A stretch of 64,000 nt of DNA from NCBI RefSeq assembly GCF_002127225.1, contig NZ_NFUR01000005.1:331832-395831 (forward strand). Direction: 5' to 3'. Within the stretch, counting starts at the first letter, position 1; each line of letters opens with the position of its first letter. The position numbers were made by a program, and so were the translations under genes. The notes under the pieces were generated by a model. It did no database searches. It saw only the letters and a list, made by a program, of their open reading frames with translations, and was not told the origin of the DNA. Positions 33,973-41,186 of the stretch are shown here, piece by piece. This DNA comes from Sphingomonas sp. IBVSS2 (GTDB lineage: Bacteria; Pseudomonadota; Alphaproteobacteria; Sphingomonadales; Sphingomonadaceae).

Positions 33973-34742
33973 GCGCCGGCGCAATCAATCCGATGGAGCA
34001 GTTCGAGGTCGGCAAGCTGATCAAGTTCGATCTGCTTGGCTATGATCTCTCGTTCACCAACTCGGCCCTGTTCATGTTCGTCGTGGCGGCGCTGCTGTTC
34101 GTGTTCATGATGGGCGGGATGAAGCGCGCGCTGATCCCGGGCAAATGGCAGCTGATGGCCGAAGGCGCGGTGGGCTTCATCGATTCGATGGTGAACACCA
34201 GCATCGGCAAGGGCGGCAAGAAGTTCGCCCCGTACATCTTCTCGCTGTTCTTCTTCATCCTGTTCGCCAATCTGGTGGGCATCCTGCCGCTGGCGGTGGT
34301 GCCGGGCCTGCACACCTTCGCGGTGACCAGCCACATCACGGTGACCGCGGTGCTGGCCTTCTTCTCGTTCGCCATCGTGCTCGCGGTCGGCTTCTGGAAG
34401 CACGGCCTGAAGTTCTTCGGCCTGTTCGTGCCGCACGGCGCGCCGCTGTGGCTGATGCCGGTGATCATCCCGGTGGAATTCATCTCGTTCATGGTGCGCC
34501 CCTTCTCGCTGGGCCTGCGACTGTTCGTCGCGATGACCGCGGGGCACATCCTGCTCGAAGTGTTCGGCAGCTTTGCGGTGCAGGGCCTGAACGCCGGCGG
34601 GATCGGCTATGGCGTCTGGTTCGCCTCGATGCTGATGATCATCGGCGTGAGCGCGCTCGAACTGCTGGTCTGCGCGATCCAGGCCTATGTGTTCGCGCTG
34701 CTGACCTCGCTCTATCTCCACGACGCGGTGCACCTGCACTAA
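33969..34742 (+). CDS. atpB: ATP synthase F0 subunit a
   Basis: The 257-residue inner-membrane protein forms the proton half-channels next to the c-ring. It has five to six transmembrane helices. The essential arginine lies in FSLGLRLFVAMTAGHILLE (about residue 180), which matches the family signature. GTG at 33969 overlaps the atpI stop; an ATG 11 codons later (MEQFEVG) is an alternative. It is followed by atpE after a 45-base gap. Confidence 0.97.
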   Translation: MSAGAINPMEQFEVGKLIKFDLLGYDLSFTNSALFMFVVAALLFVFMMGGMKRALIPGKWQLMAEGAVGFIDSMVNTSIGKGGKKFAPYIFSLFFFILFANLVGILPLAVVPGLHTFAVTSHITVTAVLAFFSFAIVLAVGFWKHGLKFFGLFVPHGAPLWLMPVIIPVEFISFMVRPFSLGLRLFVAMTAGHILLEVFGSFAVQGLNAGGIGYGVWFASMLMIIGVSALELLVCAIQAYVFALLTSLYLHDAVHLH

Positions 34743-34787
34743 GTCGCGCTGTTCGTTTGTTTTTTTGGATTACGTAGGGAGCTTGAA

Positions 34788-35021
34788 ATGACTGACGTTG
34801 GTGCAATGTACATCGGTGCCGGCCTCGCGGCGATCGGCATCGGCCTGGCCGCGCTCGGCGTGGGCAACGTGTTCGGTTCGTTCCTCGAGGGCGCGCTGCG
34901 CAACCCGGGTGCCGCCGACGGCCAGCAGGGCCGCCTGTTCATCGGCTTCGCCGGTGCCGAGCTTCTGGGCCTGATCGCGTTCGTCGTCGCGATCCTGATC
35001 CTGTTCGTCGTCAAGGGCTAA
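34788..35021 (+). CDS. atpE: ATP synthase F0 subunit c
   Basis: The 77-residue proteolipid has two transmembrane helices joined by a polar RNPGAADGQQGR loop. The proton-carrying carboxylate is the Glu in FAGAELLGLIAF (about residue 58). Several copies form the rotor ring. No sodium-binding pattern (Gln in helix 1, Ser/Thr after Glu) is evident, so protons are the likely coupling ion. AGGGAGC precedes the ATG. Confidence 0.97.
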   Translation: MTDVGAMYIGAGLAAIGIGLAALGVGNVFGSFLEGALRNPGAADGQQGRLFIGFAGAELLGLIAFVVAILILFVVKG

Positions 35022-35037
35022 GGTCGAAGGACAGCCG

Positions 35038-35532
35038 ATGCCGCAGCTATCCCAAATCCCTGAGATCTACGCGTCGCAGCTCTTCTGGCTCGCGATCGTG
35101 TTTGCGCTCATCTATTTCGGGATCGGCAAGGCGATGGTTCCGAAGATCGAGCGTACGGTCGAAGACCGCAACGCCCGCATCGCCGGAGACCTCGCCGCGG
35201 CCGAGGCTGCCCGAGATGCGGCCCATGCGTCCGACGCGGCATATGAGTCCGGGCTGGAATCGGCCCGGACCACCGCGCTCGCGACGCTGAGCCAGGCCAA
35301 GGACAAGGCGACCGCCAAGTCCGAGGCCGAAGTGAAGAAGGGCGATGCGGCGTCCGAGGCGAAGATCGCCGAGGCCACCGTGCGCATCGAGGCTACCAAG
35401 ACCCAGGCGCTGGGCGAGATCGAGGCCGGGACGGTGGATGCCGTCCAGGAGATCGTCGCCAAGCTCTCGGGCGTGACGGCCGACCGCGCGTCGGTCACCA
35501 AGCAAGTGAAGGCAGCGCTGGCCAATGGCTGA
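35038..35532 (+). CDS. atpF': ATP synthase F0 subunit b'
   Basis: The 164-residue product has one N-terminal membrane helix (about residues 12-30: QLFWLAIVFALIYFGIG) and a long charged coiled coil, as in the b-type stalk subunits. Two b-type genes, b' and b, are usual in alphaproteobacteria and phototrophs. The N-terminal MPQLSQIPEIYASQLFW is typical of b'. The end overlaps the start of atpF by 8 bases, suggesting coupled translation for the 1:1 heterodimer. Confidence 0.93.
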   Translation: MPQLSQIPEIYASQLFWLAIVFALIYFGIGKAMVPKIERTVEDRNARIAGDLAAAEAARDAAHASDAAYESGLESARTTALATLSQAKDKATAKSEAEVKKGDAASEAKIAEATVRIEATKTQALGEIEAGTVDAVQEIVAKLSGVTADRASVTKQVKAALANG

Positions 35533-36079
35533 ACAACCCCATGGCCTGAAGGCGGAGACCGGCACCGTGGAACTGCATCATGAGCCGGCTGCGTTCGGCG
35601 TGATCACCGCGCCGATGTTCGTCGCCATCGCGATGCTCGTCGTCCTCGGCATCGTGCTGTGGAAGCGCGTGCCGGCGATGATCGGCAAGATGCTCGACGC
35701 CAAGATCGATTCGATCCGCAAGCAGCTCGACGACGCGACTGCGCTCCGGACCGAGGCGGAGGCCGAGCTGGCCCAGGCCAAGGCGCGGAACGCCGCGAGC
35801 GCGGCGGATGCCGCGGCGATCGTCGAGCATGCCGAGGCCGAGGCCAAGGCGCTGCTGAAAAAGGCCGAGGCGGACGCCAAGGAACTGACCCGGCGCCGCG
35901 CCAAGATGGCCGAGGACAAGATCGCCGCCGCCGAGCGCGCCGCGATCGCAGAGGTCCGCGCCAGGGCGGCCGATGCCGCCGCCGCCGCCGCCGCCGCGAT
36001 CATCGCGGAGAAGCATGGTGCCGAAGCCGACAAGAAGCTCGTCGACCAGACGATCGCCGGGCTCGGCCGCCTGAACTGA
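35525..36079 (+). CDS. atpF: ATP synthase F0 subunit b
   Basis: The 184-residue product has a membrane helix near residues 27-47 (APMFVAIAMLVVLGIVLW) and a long Ala/Glu/Lys-rich coiled coil to the C-terminus. With b' it forms the peripheral stalk linking F0 to F1. It ends the F0 genes; the F1 genes lie elsewhere, as in other alphaproteobacteria. A sensor kinase starts 1 base downstream. Confidence 0.94.
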   Translation: MAEQPHGLKAETGTVELHHEPAAFGVITAPMFVAIAMLVVLGIVLWKRVPAMIGKMLDAKIDSIRKQLDDATALRTEAEAELAQAKARNAASAADAAAIVEHAEAEAKALLKKAEADAKELTRRRAKMAEDKIAAAERAAIAEVRARAADAAAAAAAAIIAEKHGAEADKKLVDQTIAGLGRLN

Positions 36080-36080
36080 T

Positions 36081-37994
36081 GTGAACGCGGGGCTGGCTTC
36101 CGGTTCGGCCCCCAGTTCAGGCGCGGATGGCAACACCGTCCGCGCCCGCCTCGATCCGGGGCTGATCGCGCTCCTCATTTCCTTCGCATTGCTCGCCGCG
36201 GCGCTGGTCGGGGCGCTTTTCCTCGTGCGGGGGCAGCAGCAGGCGCAGCACTGGGTCTCGCATACTCTCGAGGTCGAGGAGCAGCTGAGCAGCGTGCTCT
36301 CCGGCGTGCAGCAGGCCGAGACCGGCCAGCGCGGCTATCTGATCACGCGCGATCCCGCCTATCTGGAGCCGTTCACCAGCGGCGGGCACGGCCTGCACCA
36401 GGAACTCGCCGAGCTGCGCGCGCTGGTATCGGACAGCCCGGAGCAGAGCGCCCGCGCCGCGACGTTGCAGCGGCTCGTCGAGGATCGGCTCGACCGGCTC
36501 ACCGATTTCGTCGAGATGATCCGCCGGGGCGACACGGCCGGCGTCGCCGCGGGGGTGAAGTCCGGAGTCGGGCTCGGCCAGATGCGCCGGATCCGTACGC
36601 TCGTCGCGGAGATGCGGACCCATGAGGCGGGGCTGTTCGCGGTGCGCAGCGACAGCGCGGCCTGGCAGGCGGGGCTGCTCACCCTATGGCTGGCGGTGAC
36701 GGCGATCGCCGTGGCGGTGGTTGCCTATTTCGTCACCCGATCGGCGATCCGGCGTGCCCATGCCGCCGCATCGGCGCGCGACGCCGCGGAGGCGGCGCAT
36801 GCTCGGCTGCTGGCCGAGAGCGCGCAGCGCGAGGCGGCGGAAGCGCAGCTGCGCCAGCTCGGCAAGATGGAGTCGATCGGCCAGCTCACCGGGGGCATCG
36901 CGCACGACTTCAACAATATGCTGGCGATCGTGATCGGCTCGCTCGACATGGCCAAGCGCCGCATCGGCAAGGATCCGGCCAAGGCTGCCCAGTCGATCGA
37001 CAGCGCGCTCCAGGGGGCCGAGCGCGCGGCGCAGCTCACTTCGCGCCTGCTCGCCTTCGCCCGGCGCCAGCCGCTGGCGCCGGCGGCGCTCGACGCGAAC
37101 CGGCTGGTGGCGGGCATGTCCGAGCTTCTGCGCCGCACGATCGGCGAGACGATTCGCTTCGAGACGGTGCTGGCGGGCGGGCTCTGGCCGGCCTTTATCG
37201 ACGCGGGGCAGCTGGAGAACGCGCTGGTCAACCTGTGCGTCAACGCCCGCGACGCGATGCCCGAAGGCGGGCGGCTGACGATCGAGACGGCCAATACCTA
37301 TCTCGACGATGCCTATTCGGCGCACCACGCCGAAGTGACGCCCGGGCAATATGTGATGGTGTCGGTGACCGACACCGGCACCGGCATGAGTGCCGAAGTG
37401 ATCGAGCGCGCCTTCGACCCCTTCTTCTCCACCAAGGAAGTGGGCAAGGGCACCGGGCTCGGGCTCAGTCAGGTCTATGGCTTCGTCAAGCAGTCCGGCG
37501 GGCACGTGAAGGTCTATTCGGAGCTCGGCGTCGGCACGATCGTGAAGCTCTACATCCCTCGCCATTTCGGCGAGGAGGACCGGCGCACGGTGCCGGCGCC
37601 GGAGGCCGAGCTGCCGCGCGGCGGGGGCGAGATCGTGCTCGTGGTAGAGGATGAGGAGCAGGTGCGGATCATGTCGGTCGATGCGCTGCGCGAGCTCGGC
37701 TATGTCGTGATCCACGCCTCCGGCCCGGTCCAGGCGCTGGCGATGCTGGGCGAGCATCCGGGCATCGACCTGCTGTTCACCGACATCGTGATGCCCGACA
37801 TGACCGGCCGTACGCTTGCCGAGCGGATGCGCGAGAAGCTGCCGCACCTGCCGGTGCTGTATACGACCGGCTATACGCGCAACGCGATCGTCCATAACGG
37901 CATGCTCGACCATGACGTCGATTTCCTGGCCAAGCCGTTCAGCATCGCCCAGCTCGCGGTGAAGGTGCGGCAGGTGCTCGACGGCGGGAAGTGA
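36081..37994 (+). CDS. CHASE3 hybrid histidine kinase
   Basis: The 637-residue product has two transmembrane helices (about residues 28-48 and 195-215). They flank a CHASE3 sensor region with the motif QQAETGQRGYLITRD. Then come a HisKA domain (GGIAHDFNNMLAIV, phospho-His about 274), a HATPase domain (NLCVNARDAMPEGG, GTGLGLSQVYGF) and a C-terminal receiver (FTDIVMPDMTG). It is probably a membrane sensor with its own receiver. The GTG at 36081 lies 1 base after atpF, so it is probably transcribed with the F0 operon, an unusual position. The ligand is unknown. Confidence 0.9.
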   Translation: MNAGLASGSAPSSGADGNTVRARLDPGLIALLISFALLAAALVGALFLVRGQQQAQHWVSHTLEVEEQLSSVLSGVQQAETGQRGYLITRDPAYLEPFTSGGHGLHQELAELRALVSDSPEQSARAATLQRLVEDRLDRLTDFVEMIRRGDTAGVAAGVKSGVGLGQMRRIRTLVAEMRTHEAGLFAVRSDSAAWQAGLLTLWLAVTAIAVAVVAYFVTRSAIRRAHAAASARDAAEAAHARLLAESAQREAAEAQLRQLGKMESIGQLTGGIAHDFNNMLAIVIGSLDMAKRRIGKDPAKAAQSIDSALQGAERAAQLTSRLLAFARRQPLAPAALDANRLVAGMSELLRRTIGETIRFETVLAGGLWPAFIDAGQLENALVNLCVNARDAMPEGGRLTIETANTYLDDAYSAHHAEVTPGQYVMVSVTDTGTGMSAEVIERAFDPFFSTKEVGKGTGLGLSQVYGFVKQSGGHVKVYSELGVGTIVKLYIPRHFGEEDRRTVPAPEAELPRGGGEIVLVVEDEEQVRIMSVDALRELGYVVIHASGPVQALAMLGEHPGIDLLFTDIVMPDMTGRTLAERMREKLPHLPVLYTTGYTRNAIVHNGMLDHDVDFLAKPFSIAQLAVKVRQVLDGGK

Positions 37995-38044
37995 CGCGCC
38001 GGCTGGCCGTTGCCGGTATCGCCGGCGGCTCCTAGGGTGGCGGC

Positions 38045-38236
38045 ATGACCATCCAACGCTGGCTCCAGCTCGCCACTGCGCTCACGGCCCTGCTGCTCGT
38101 CTTCATGATCGCGGTCGCCTGGCGCAGTGCCACGGAGGAACGGCGGCGCGCGGACGATGTCGGCGCCCGTGCCCAGGCCACGATGGAACGCATCGAGGCC
38201 CGGGCGAACGCGCTGGAGAATGCGGCCGGGCGCTGA
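38045..38236 (+). CDS. Small single-TM protein, 63 residues
   Basis: The product has one hydrophobic helix (about residues 7-27: LQLATALTALLLVFMIAVAW) followed by a charged helix (SATEERRRADDVGARAQATMERIEARANALE) that could form a coiled coil. No family is recognised. It starts 50 bases after the hybrid kinase and ends at a perfect GC palindrome. A gene of this size with such clean helical periodicity is likely real, but there is no strong ribosome-binding site (GGTGGCGGC). Confidence 0.5.
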   Translation: MTIQRWLQLATALTALLLVFMIAVAWRSATEERRRADDVGARAQATMERIEARANALENAAGR

Positions 38237-38244
38237 CCCCCATT

Positions 38245-38264
38245 CCTCCCCTCCGGAGGGGAGG
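38245..38264. terminator. Perfect GC palindrome between convergent genes
   Basis: A 20-bp perfect palindrome (CCTCCCCTCC and its complement) lies between the small TM gene and the end of the convergent methyltransferase gene. It has the arm sequence of the C4TC3 repeat family but no spacer or partner hairpin, so it is a solo arm that may end both transcripts. No U-run follows. Confidence 0.5.
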
Positions 38265-38271
38265 ACCGGGC

Positions 38272-39021
38272 TCACGCCGCCGGCTTGCGGAACTTGTAGA
38301 TGAACTGGTCGGTCTTGCCGCGGATCTCCGGCGTGAAGACATTCGCCGTGTGCGGGTCGTTCGGATTGCGCAGCAGCGGCAATTCGCCCTCGAACTTGAA
38401 TCCGGCCGATTCGATTTCCGCGCGCGCGGCGGCGGGATCGATGCGGTGCAGCGTCTGCGGTACCGCGAAGTCCGGATCGGTGTTGGCGACATGGTCGATC
38501 ACCAGCAGCACGCCGCCGGGCTTGAGCGAATCATAGAGCTTCTTCGCGATGCCCCGGGCGGCGCCCGGTGCCGCCGCCTTGAGGTGCAGGTCGTGCCAGT
38601 TCTGCACCGTCACGATCGCGTCGAGCGGCTCCGGAAAGGCGAAGCTCCTCAGGCTGTCGCTGAGCGGCGCGACATTGGCGCGCCCCTCCGCCGCGGCCTT
38701 CTGCTCGTCGGCATAGGCGGCGCGGTACTGGATGAACTCCGCCGGCTGATAGGCATAGACCTTGCCCTTCGGCCCCACCGTCGGCGCGAGGATGCGGGTC
38801 CAATAGCCGCCGCCCATGATGAAGTCGGCCACCTTCTGGCCCGGCGCGATGCCGGCAAAGGCGAGGATCTCGCCGGGATGGCGGCCGGCGTCGCGGTCCT
38901 TCTCGGCCTGGGGGCGGCCCGCATCGCCCAGGGCGGCGGCGATGGGAGCGGGGACGGTCTGGGCATGGGCGGCGAGCGGCATGGCCAGCGCGAGCAGCGC
39001 GGCGGACAGGACGAGCTTCAT
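38272..39021 (-). CDS. Exported SAM-methyltransferase-like protein
   Basis: The 249-residue product has a signal peptide (cleavage after HAQ, about residue 21) and a class I methyltransferase-like fold. The fold shows VADFIMGGGYWTRILA where the SAM loop is expected, with DFIMGGGY replacing the usual DxGxGxG. VQNWHDLHL and PGGVLLVIDHV follow. Proteins of this type with a signal peptide are widespread in proteobacteria, but SAM is scarce in the periplasm, so true methyltransferase activity is doubtful. It lies alone between the small TM gene and uvrC, which is divergent. Confidence 0.78.
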   Translation of the reverse strand: MKLVLSAALLALAMPLAAHAQTVPAPIAAALGDAGRPQAEKDRDAGRHPGEILAFAGIAPGQKVADFIMGGGYWTRILAPTVGPKGKVYAYQPAEFIQYRAAYADEQKAAAEGRANVAPLSDSLRSFAFPEPLDAIVTVQNWHDLHLKAAAPGAARGIAKKLYDSLKPGGVLLVIDHVANTDPDFAVPQTLHRIDPAAARAEIESAGFKFEGELPLLRNPNDPHTANVFTPEIRGKTDQFIYKFRKPAA

Positions 39022-39167
39022 GGGACGACTCTCCTAAATATGTGGGCGGAGCATCGCACATCCTCGTGACGGTTCAAGGCGTTCCCTTGCCGCCATCGCG
39101 CCTTTCGCCCGGATGGCGAGAAGGGGAGTGGCGGTCGTCCTCCGCACCCCCTAAATCCCGTGCGACG

Positions 39168-41090
39168 ATGTCCGATCCCAACGCGCCCGACCGCTTCAAC
39201 GAAGAGACCGCCACCTTCGCCGTGCGCGGCGCCGACGCCCCCGATCTCGAAGCCGGGGTGGCGGCGATCCGCAACGTGCTGAAGACGCTGCCGGCGCGGC
39301 CCGGCGTCTATCGCATGCAGGATGCGCGCGGCGACGTGCTGTACGTGGGCAAGGCGCGGGCGCTGAAGAACCGGGTGACCAACTACACCCAGGTCCAGCG
39401 GCTCTCGAAGCGGCTCCAGCGGATGGTGGCGCAGACGCGATCGATGACGATCGTCACCACCAACAACGAGGCCGAGGCGCTGCTGCTGGAAGCACAGCTG
39501 ATCAAGCGCTTCCGTCCGCCCTACAACGTGCTGCTGCGCGACGACAAATCGTTCCCGTTCATCCTGCTCAGGCGCGATCATGATTTCCCGCGCATCCAGC
39601 TCCATCGCGGCGCGCGCAAGGTGAAGGGCGATTATTTCGGGCCGTTCGCGGGGGCGGGGCAGGTGCGCAAGACCCTGAATGCGCTCCAGAAGCTGTTCCT
39701 GCTGCGGAGCTGCACCGACGGCTTCTTCAACACGCGCGACCGGCCGTGCCTGCTCTACCAGATCCGCCGCTGCTCGGCGCCGTGCGTCGATCGCATCACG
39801 CCGCAGGCCTATGAGGAACTGGTCGACGACGCGCGTGACTTCCTGATGGGCAAGAAGACCCAGGTGCAGGCCAAGCTCGGCGCGCAGATGCAGGCGGCGG
39901 CGGAGAATCTCGATTTCGAACTGGCGGCGATCCTGCGCGACCGGTTGAAGGCGCTCACCTTCATCCAGGGCAGCCAGGCGATCAACGCCGAGGGCGTGGG
40001 CGATGCCGACATCTTCGCACTCGCCTGCAAGGGCGGGGTGATGGGCATCCAGGCCTTCTTCATCCGCGGCGGCCAGAATTGGGGGCATCGCAGCTTCTTC
40101 CCCGCACACACCAACGAGGTGTCCGAGGACGAAGTGCTCTCGGCCTTCCTGATGCAATTCTACGAGGAAGTGCCGCCGCCCCGGACGATCTTCGTCGATC
40201 GCGACCTGGAGGAGGCGGCGCTGCTAGCCGAGGCTCTGCGGGAACGCGCCGGGCACAAGGTGGCGCTCGGCGTGCCGCAGCGGGGGCCGCGCCGGCGGTT
40301 GCTGGAACAGGCGACGCGCAATGCGGCGGAAGCGCTCGACCGGCGGCTGGCCGAGGGGACGACCCAGGCGAAGCTGCTGGCCGAGATCGCCGACATCTTC
40401 GAACTGCCCGAGAGTCCCGAGCGGATCGAAGTGTACGACAACAGCCATATCCAGGGCACCAATGCGCTGGGCGCGATGGTCGTCGCGGGGCCCGAAGGCT
40501 TCCAGAAGAACCAGTATCGCAAGTTCAACATCAAGCGCGCCGAGACCGTGCCGGGCGACGATTACGGGATGATGCGCGAAGTCCTCGCTCGCCGCTTCGC
40601 CCGCGCGCAGGACGAGGACCCGGACCGGCAGGGCGGGAGCTGGCCCGACCTGGTGCTGCTCGACGGCGGGCGCGGGCAGCTGAATGCGGCCAAGGCGGTG
40701 CTGGAGGACCTGGGCATCGAGGACGTGTGCATGGTCGGCGTCGCCAAGGGGCCGCATCATGGGCGCGAGGGCCGCGAGGTGTTCCACCTGATGGACGGGC
40801 GCGAGCTGATGCTGCCGGTCAATTCGCCGGTGCTCTTCTATCTCCAGCGGCTGCGCGACGAGGTCCATCGCTTCGCGATCGGCGCTCATCGGCAAAAGCG
40901 TGCCAAGGCGATCGGAGCGAGCCCGCTCGACGAGGTGCCGGGGATCGGCCCGGCGCGCAAGAAGGCGCTGCTGATGCATTTCGGCACGGCGCGGGCGGTG
41001 CGTGCGGCAAGCCTCGAGGATCTGCAGAAGGCGCCCGGCGTGAGCGCGGGCGTCGCGCAGCAGATCTACGATCATTTTCATATGCGATAG
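39168..41090 (+). CDS. uvrC: Excinuclease ABC subunit C
   Basis: The 640-residue product makes both incisions of nucleotide excision repair. It has a GIY-YIG-type N-terminal nuclease (GVYRMQDARGDVLYVGKA, about 40-60), a UVR motif (LDFELAAILRDRLKAL), the C-terminal RNase H-like nuclease (YDNSHIQGTNALGAMVV) and a C-terminal (HhH)2 domain (VPGIGPARKKALLMHF). The ATG at 39168 gives MSDPNAPDRF; the frame extends upstream but lacks a ribosome-binding site. No correctly spaced LexA box is seen upstream, in contrast to uvrA. Confidence 0.96.
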   Translation: MSDPNAPDRFNEETATFAVRGADAPDLEAGVAAIRNVLKTLPARPGVYRMQDARGDVLYVGKARALKNRVTNYTQVQRLSKRLQRMVAQTRSMTIVTTNNEAEALLLEAQLIKRFRPPYNVLLRDDKSFPFILLRRDHDFPRIQLHRGARKVKGDYFGPFAGAGQVRKTLNALQKLFLLRSCTDGFFNTRDRPCLLYQIRRCSAPCVDRITPQAYEELVDDARDFLMGKKTQVQAKLGAQMQAAAENLDFELAAILRDRLKALTFIQGSQAINAEGVGDADIFALACKGGVMGIQAFFIRGGQNWGHRSFFPAHTNEVSEDEVLSAFLMQFYEEVPPPRTIFVDRDLEEAALLAEALRERAGHKVALGVPQRGPRRRLLEQATRNAAEALDRRLAEGTTQAKLLAEIADIFELPESPERIEVYDNSHIQGTNALGAMVVAGPEGFQKNQYRKFNIKRAETVPGDDYGMMREVLARRFARAQDEDPDRQGGSWPDLVLLDGGRGQLNAAKAVLEDLGIEDVCMVGVAKGPHHGREGREVFHLMDGRELMLPVNSPVLFYLQRLRDEVHRFAIGAHRQKRAKAIGASPLDEVPGIGPARKKALLMHFGTARAVRAASLEDLQKAPGVSAGVAQQIYDHFHMR

Positions 41091-41186
41091 ATATTTTCTG
41101 CACGGATTCCGCGCGAAATCTTGTCGCTGGCCGGCTTGCCGCAGCCTCCGGGGCCGTTAGATACGGCCACGAAACGGGGGATTCTC

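Noticed and set aside
39068..39080. GTTC-AAGGC-GTTC upstream of uvrC as a LexA box
   Set aside because: The spacer is 5 bases, while the alphaproteobacterial LexA site needs 7; only the uvrA site fits.
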